Shown here in pieces: positions 62,761-64,000 of a DNA stretch of 64,000 bases. Location of the stretch: NCBI RefSeq assembly GCF_024346455.1, contig NZ_JAGQCY010000009.1, positions 62,001 through 126,000 on the forward strand, read 5' to 3'. A program made the position numbers and the translations under genes. Below the pieces are notes generated by a model. It ran no database searches. It was not told the origin of the DNA and saw nothing but the letters and a program-made list of their open reading frames with translations. The stretch comes from Cyanobium sp. Aljojuca 7A6 (GTDB lineage Bacteria > Cyanobacteriota > Cyanobacteriia > PCC-6307 > Cyanobiaceae). Position 1 is the first letter of the stretch, and every line of letters begins with the position of its first letter.

Positions 62761-64000
62761 ATGTCCGTACCGGCAGAGGGGTCACCCATCCATATCGTTC
62801 TGGTGGGCAGCTTCGGCGCCATCGGCGACAACGTCTACCGGCAGCATGAGCCGGCGGCGGCGCTCGCCCGCCTGGGCGGTGTGGAGGTGGTGGAGGTGCA
62901 TCCCCTGGCCCGCCACCGTGATGCGGCGGCACTGGCGGCCGATGTGCTCGTCCTCTCGATGATCATGGACGTGGAGGCCCTGCGGCTGATCCACCAGCGG
63001 CGCCTGCTGGGCAAGGCCACCTTCTGTGAGGTGAACGACTACCTGCCGGATGTGCAGGCGTGGAATCCCGCCCACCGCTCCTGGTCGGATCGGCGTGGCC
63101 TGCGCCTGTTCCGGGAACTGGTGCAACGCAGTGACGCCACCCAGGTGACCTCGCCGGCGCTGGCCCAGCGGCTGGCTCCACTGGCGCCGCAGCTGGCGGT
63201 CTTCCCCAACCAGCTGGCGTCGCTGCCCCCGCCGCGCCCGGGCGGTCCTGCCGCGGCGGCTGGCGAGGGCGTGCCCGTGGTGGTGGGCTGGGGTGGTTCG
63301 ATCGGCCATCTCCAGGACCTTGCCAGCGTGGCGCCGGCGCTCTGCGGCTGGCTGCAGGCCACCCCTGGGGTGCGGCTGGAGATCATGGGCGACCCGGCCC
63401 TGGCCGGCCTGTTCGAGGCGGCACCCGCCGAGCAGTTCCGTTTTCGGCGCGCCGGCTCCCTGGCCCAGTACCTGCAATGGCTGCAGGGTCTCGACATCGG
63501 CCTGGCCCCGCTGCTGCCCACCGACTACAACCGCTGCCGCTCCGACGTGAAGTTCCTGGAGTACGCCGCCCACGGGGTGGTGCCGGTGCTGCAGCGCCTC
63601 GATCCCTACAACAACGTGCGTGATGGCGTCACCGGGTTCCTGTTCGCCGATCCGGCGCAGATGCTCTCGGTGCTCGATCGGCTCCTGGACTCCCCGGCCC
63701 TGCGCCGGGAGGTGGCCGCCAACGCCTACGGGCAGGTGGCCCGCGAGCGCCGGCTCGACGCTCACATCGGCGAGCGCCTCGCCTTCTACCGCCGGGTGCA
63801 GGGCGCCGTGAAGCCAGCGGTTGGGCCCGTGCCGGAGCCGCTGCGCCGGGCCGGCGCACGGCGGCTGGAGTCCCTGCCTGGGCTGCGCCGTGTGGGAGAG
63901 CATCTCCACCACCTCGATCTGGACAGCCCGGCCGACCAGCAGCGGGCCGCCGGTGTGGACGCGCTCCAGGCAGAGGATCTGGCCCGGGCCGAGGCGGCGT
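62761..64000 (+). CDS. Glycosyltransferase, GT4-like (3'-partial)
   Basis: At least 413 residues, open to the end of the window. The start SPIHIVLVGSFGAIGDNVYRQ has the N-terminal Rossmann form. The C-terminal nucleotide-sugar domain shows VVVGWGGSIGHLQDLASVAP, LEIMGDPAL, DIGLAPLLPTDYNRCRSDVKFLEYAAHG (the Glu-x7-Glu-type region) and VRDGVTGFLF, as in glycosyltransferase family 4. It probably builds surface polysaccharide or glycolipid. The sequence after about residue 370 is non-conserved and may lead into another domain. Confidence 0.8.
   Translation, partial: MSVPAEGSPIHIVLVGSFGAIGDNVYRQHEPAAALARLGGVEVVEVHPLARHRDAAALAADVLVLSMIMDVEALRLIHQRRLLGKATFCEVNDYLPDVQAWNPAHRSWSDRRGLRLFRELVQRSDATQVTSPALAQRLAPLAPQLAVFPNQLASLPPPRPGGPAAAAGEGVPVVVGWGGSIGHLQDLASVAPALCGWLQATPGVRLEIMGDPALAGLFEAAPAEQFRFRRAGSLAQYLQWLQGLDIGLAPLLPTDYNRCRSDVKFLEYAAHGVVPVLQRLDPYNNVRDGVTGFLFADPAQMLSVLDRLLDSPALRREVAANAYGQVARERRLDAHIGERLAFYRRVQGAVKPAVGPVPEPLRRAGARRLESLPGLRRVGEHLHHLDLDSPADQQRAAGVDALQAEDLARAEAA

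Noticed and set aside
62540-62761. A 73-codon frame after an extended Shine-Dalgarno sequence
   Set aside because: The ribosome-binding match is striking, but the ATG lies within a hairpin, the spacing is long (13 bases) and the product looks random and Arg-rich. Kept only as a regulatory observation.
1-64000. CRISPR arrays, prophage, insertion sequences, rRNA operons
   Set aside because: No regularly spaced repeats, transposase or integrase genes, terminal inverted repeats or rRNA-like segments were found on reading both strands.

Overview
This is a 64 kb chromosomal stretch of a high-GC unicellular cyanobacterium, most likely of the alpha-cyanobacterial Synechococcus/Cyanobium group. The evidence is photosystem II psbA, NDH-1 ndhD, phylloquinone genes menB and menD, a solanesyl-type prenyl synthase, and many cyanobacterial signature families (DUF760, DUF1816, DUF2605, DUF3288, DUF1350, DUF4336). 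The gene string thrS-glk-thrB-ndhD is also typical of that group. Genes are densely packed. Four-base stop/start overlaps (ATGA, GTGA, TTGA) and GTG or TTG starts are common. I see no prophage, insertion sequence, CRISPR array or rRNA operon.

Layout. 0-2.8 kb: a hybrid histidine kinase facing a GAF/degenerate-GGDEF protein. 2.8-6.5 kb: menB-menD, lepB and DUF760. 6.5-11.8 kb, all on the minus strand: psbA, its terminator, a three-gene manganese-type ABC importer and a coupled DUF4336 gene. 11.8-25 kb: a DUF697 membrane protein, two uncharacterised genes before trpS, a lambda-type lysozyme, a TM2 protein, thrS-glk-thrB-ndhD and an M3 peptidase. 25-31 kb, partly lower in GC: a secreted protein, an oxalate-transporter-like MFS protein, an NDH-2-like dehydrogenase coupled to a TVP38/disulfide-reductase fusion, a TspO-like protein and a VOC protein. 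31-39 kb: glmU, aroA, DUF2605, DUF547, a glycosyltransferase and a UbiG-like methyltransferase with overlapping 5' ends, an Rrf2 regulator and ubiD. 39-44.6 kb: comB-nitrilase-amiC-murI-prenyl synthase. 44.6-54 kb: a second TspO-like gene, acs, DUF1350, bcp, an exonuclease, tRNA-Pro(GGG), a compact msrA cluster with very small membrane or secreted proteins, and an ABC exporter. 54-61 kb: trpD-carA, STAS, Mini-III, rlmB, DUF1816 and gatA. 61-64 kb: uncharacterised secreted or coiled-coil proteins and a glycosyltransferase cut by the window end.

Most of this is housekeeping. The parts that repay attention are the psbA-manganese importer block with its repeat-rich psbA leader, the msrA microprotein operon, the TVP38-reductase fusion coupled to an NDH-2-like enzyme, and several small regulatory-looking RNA structures. 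I found no clearly new defence or mobile system. Function calls come from recognising family motifs by eye; no database search was run, and GC statements are visual estimates.
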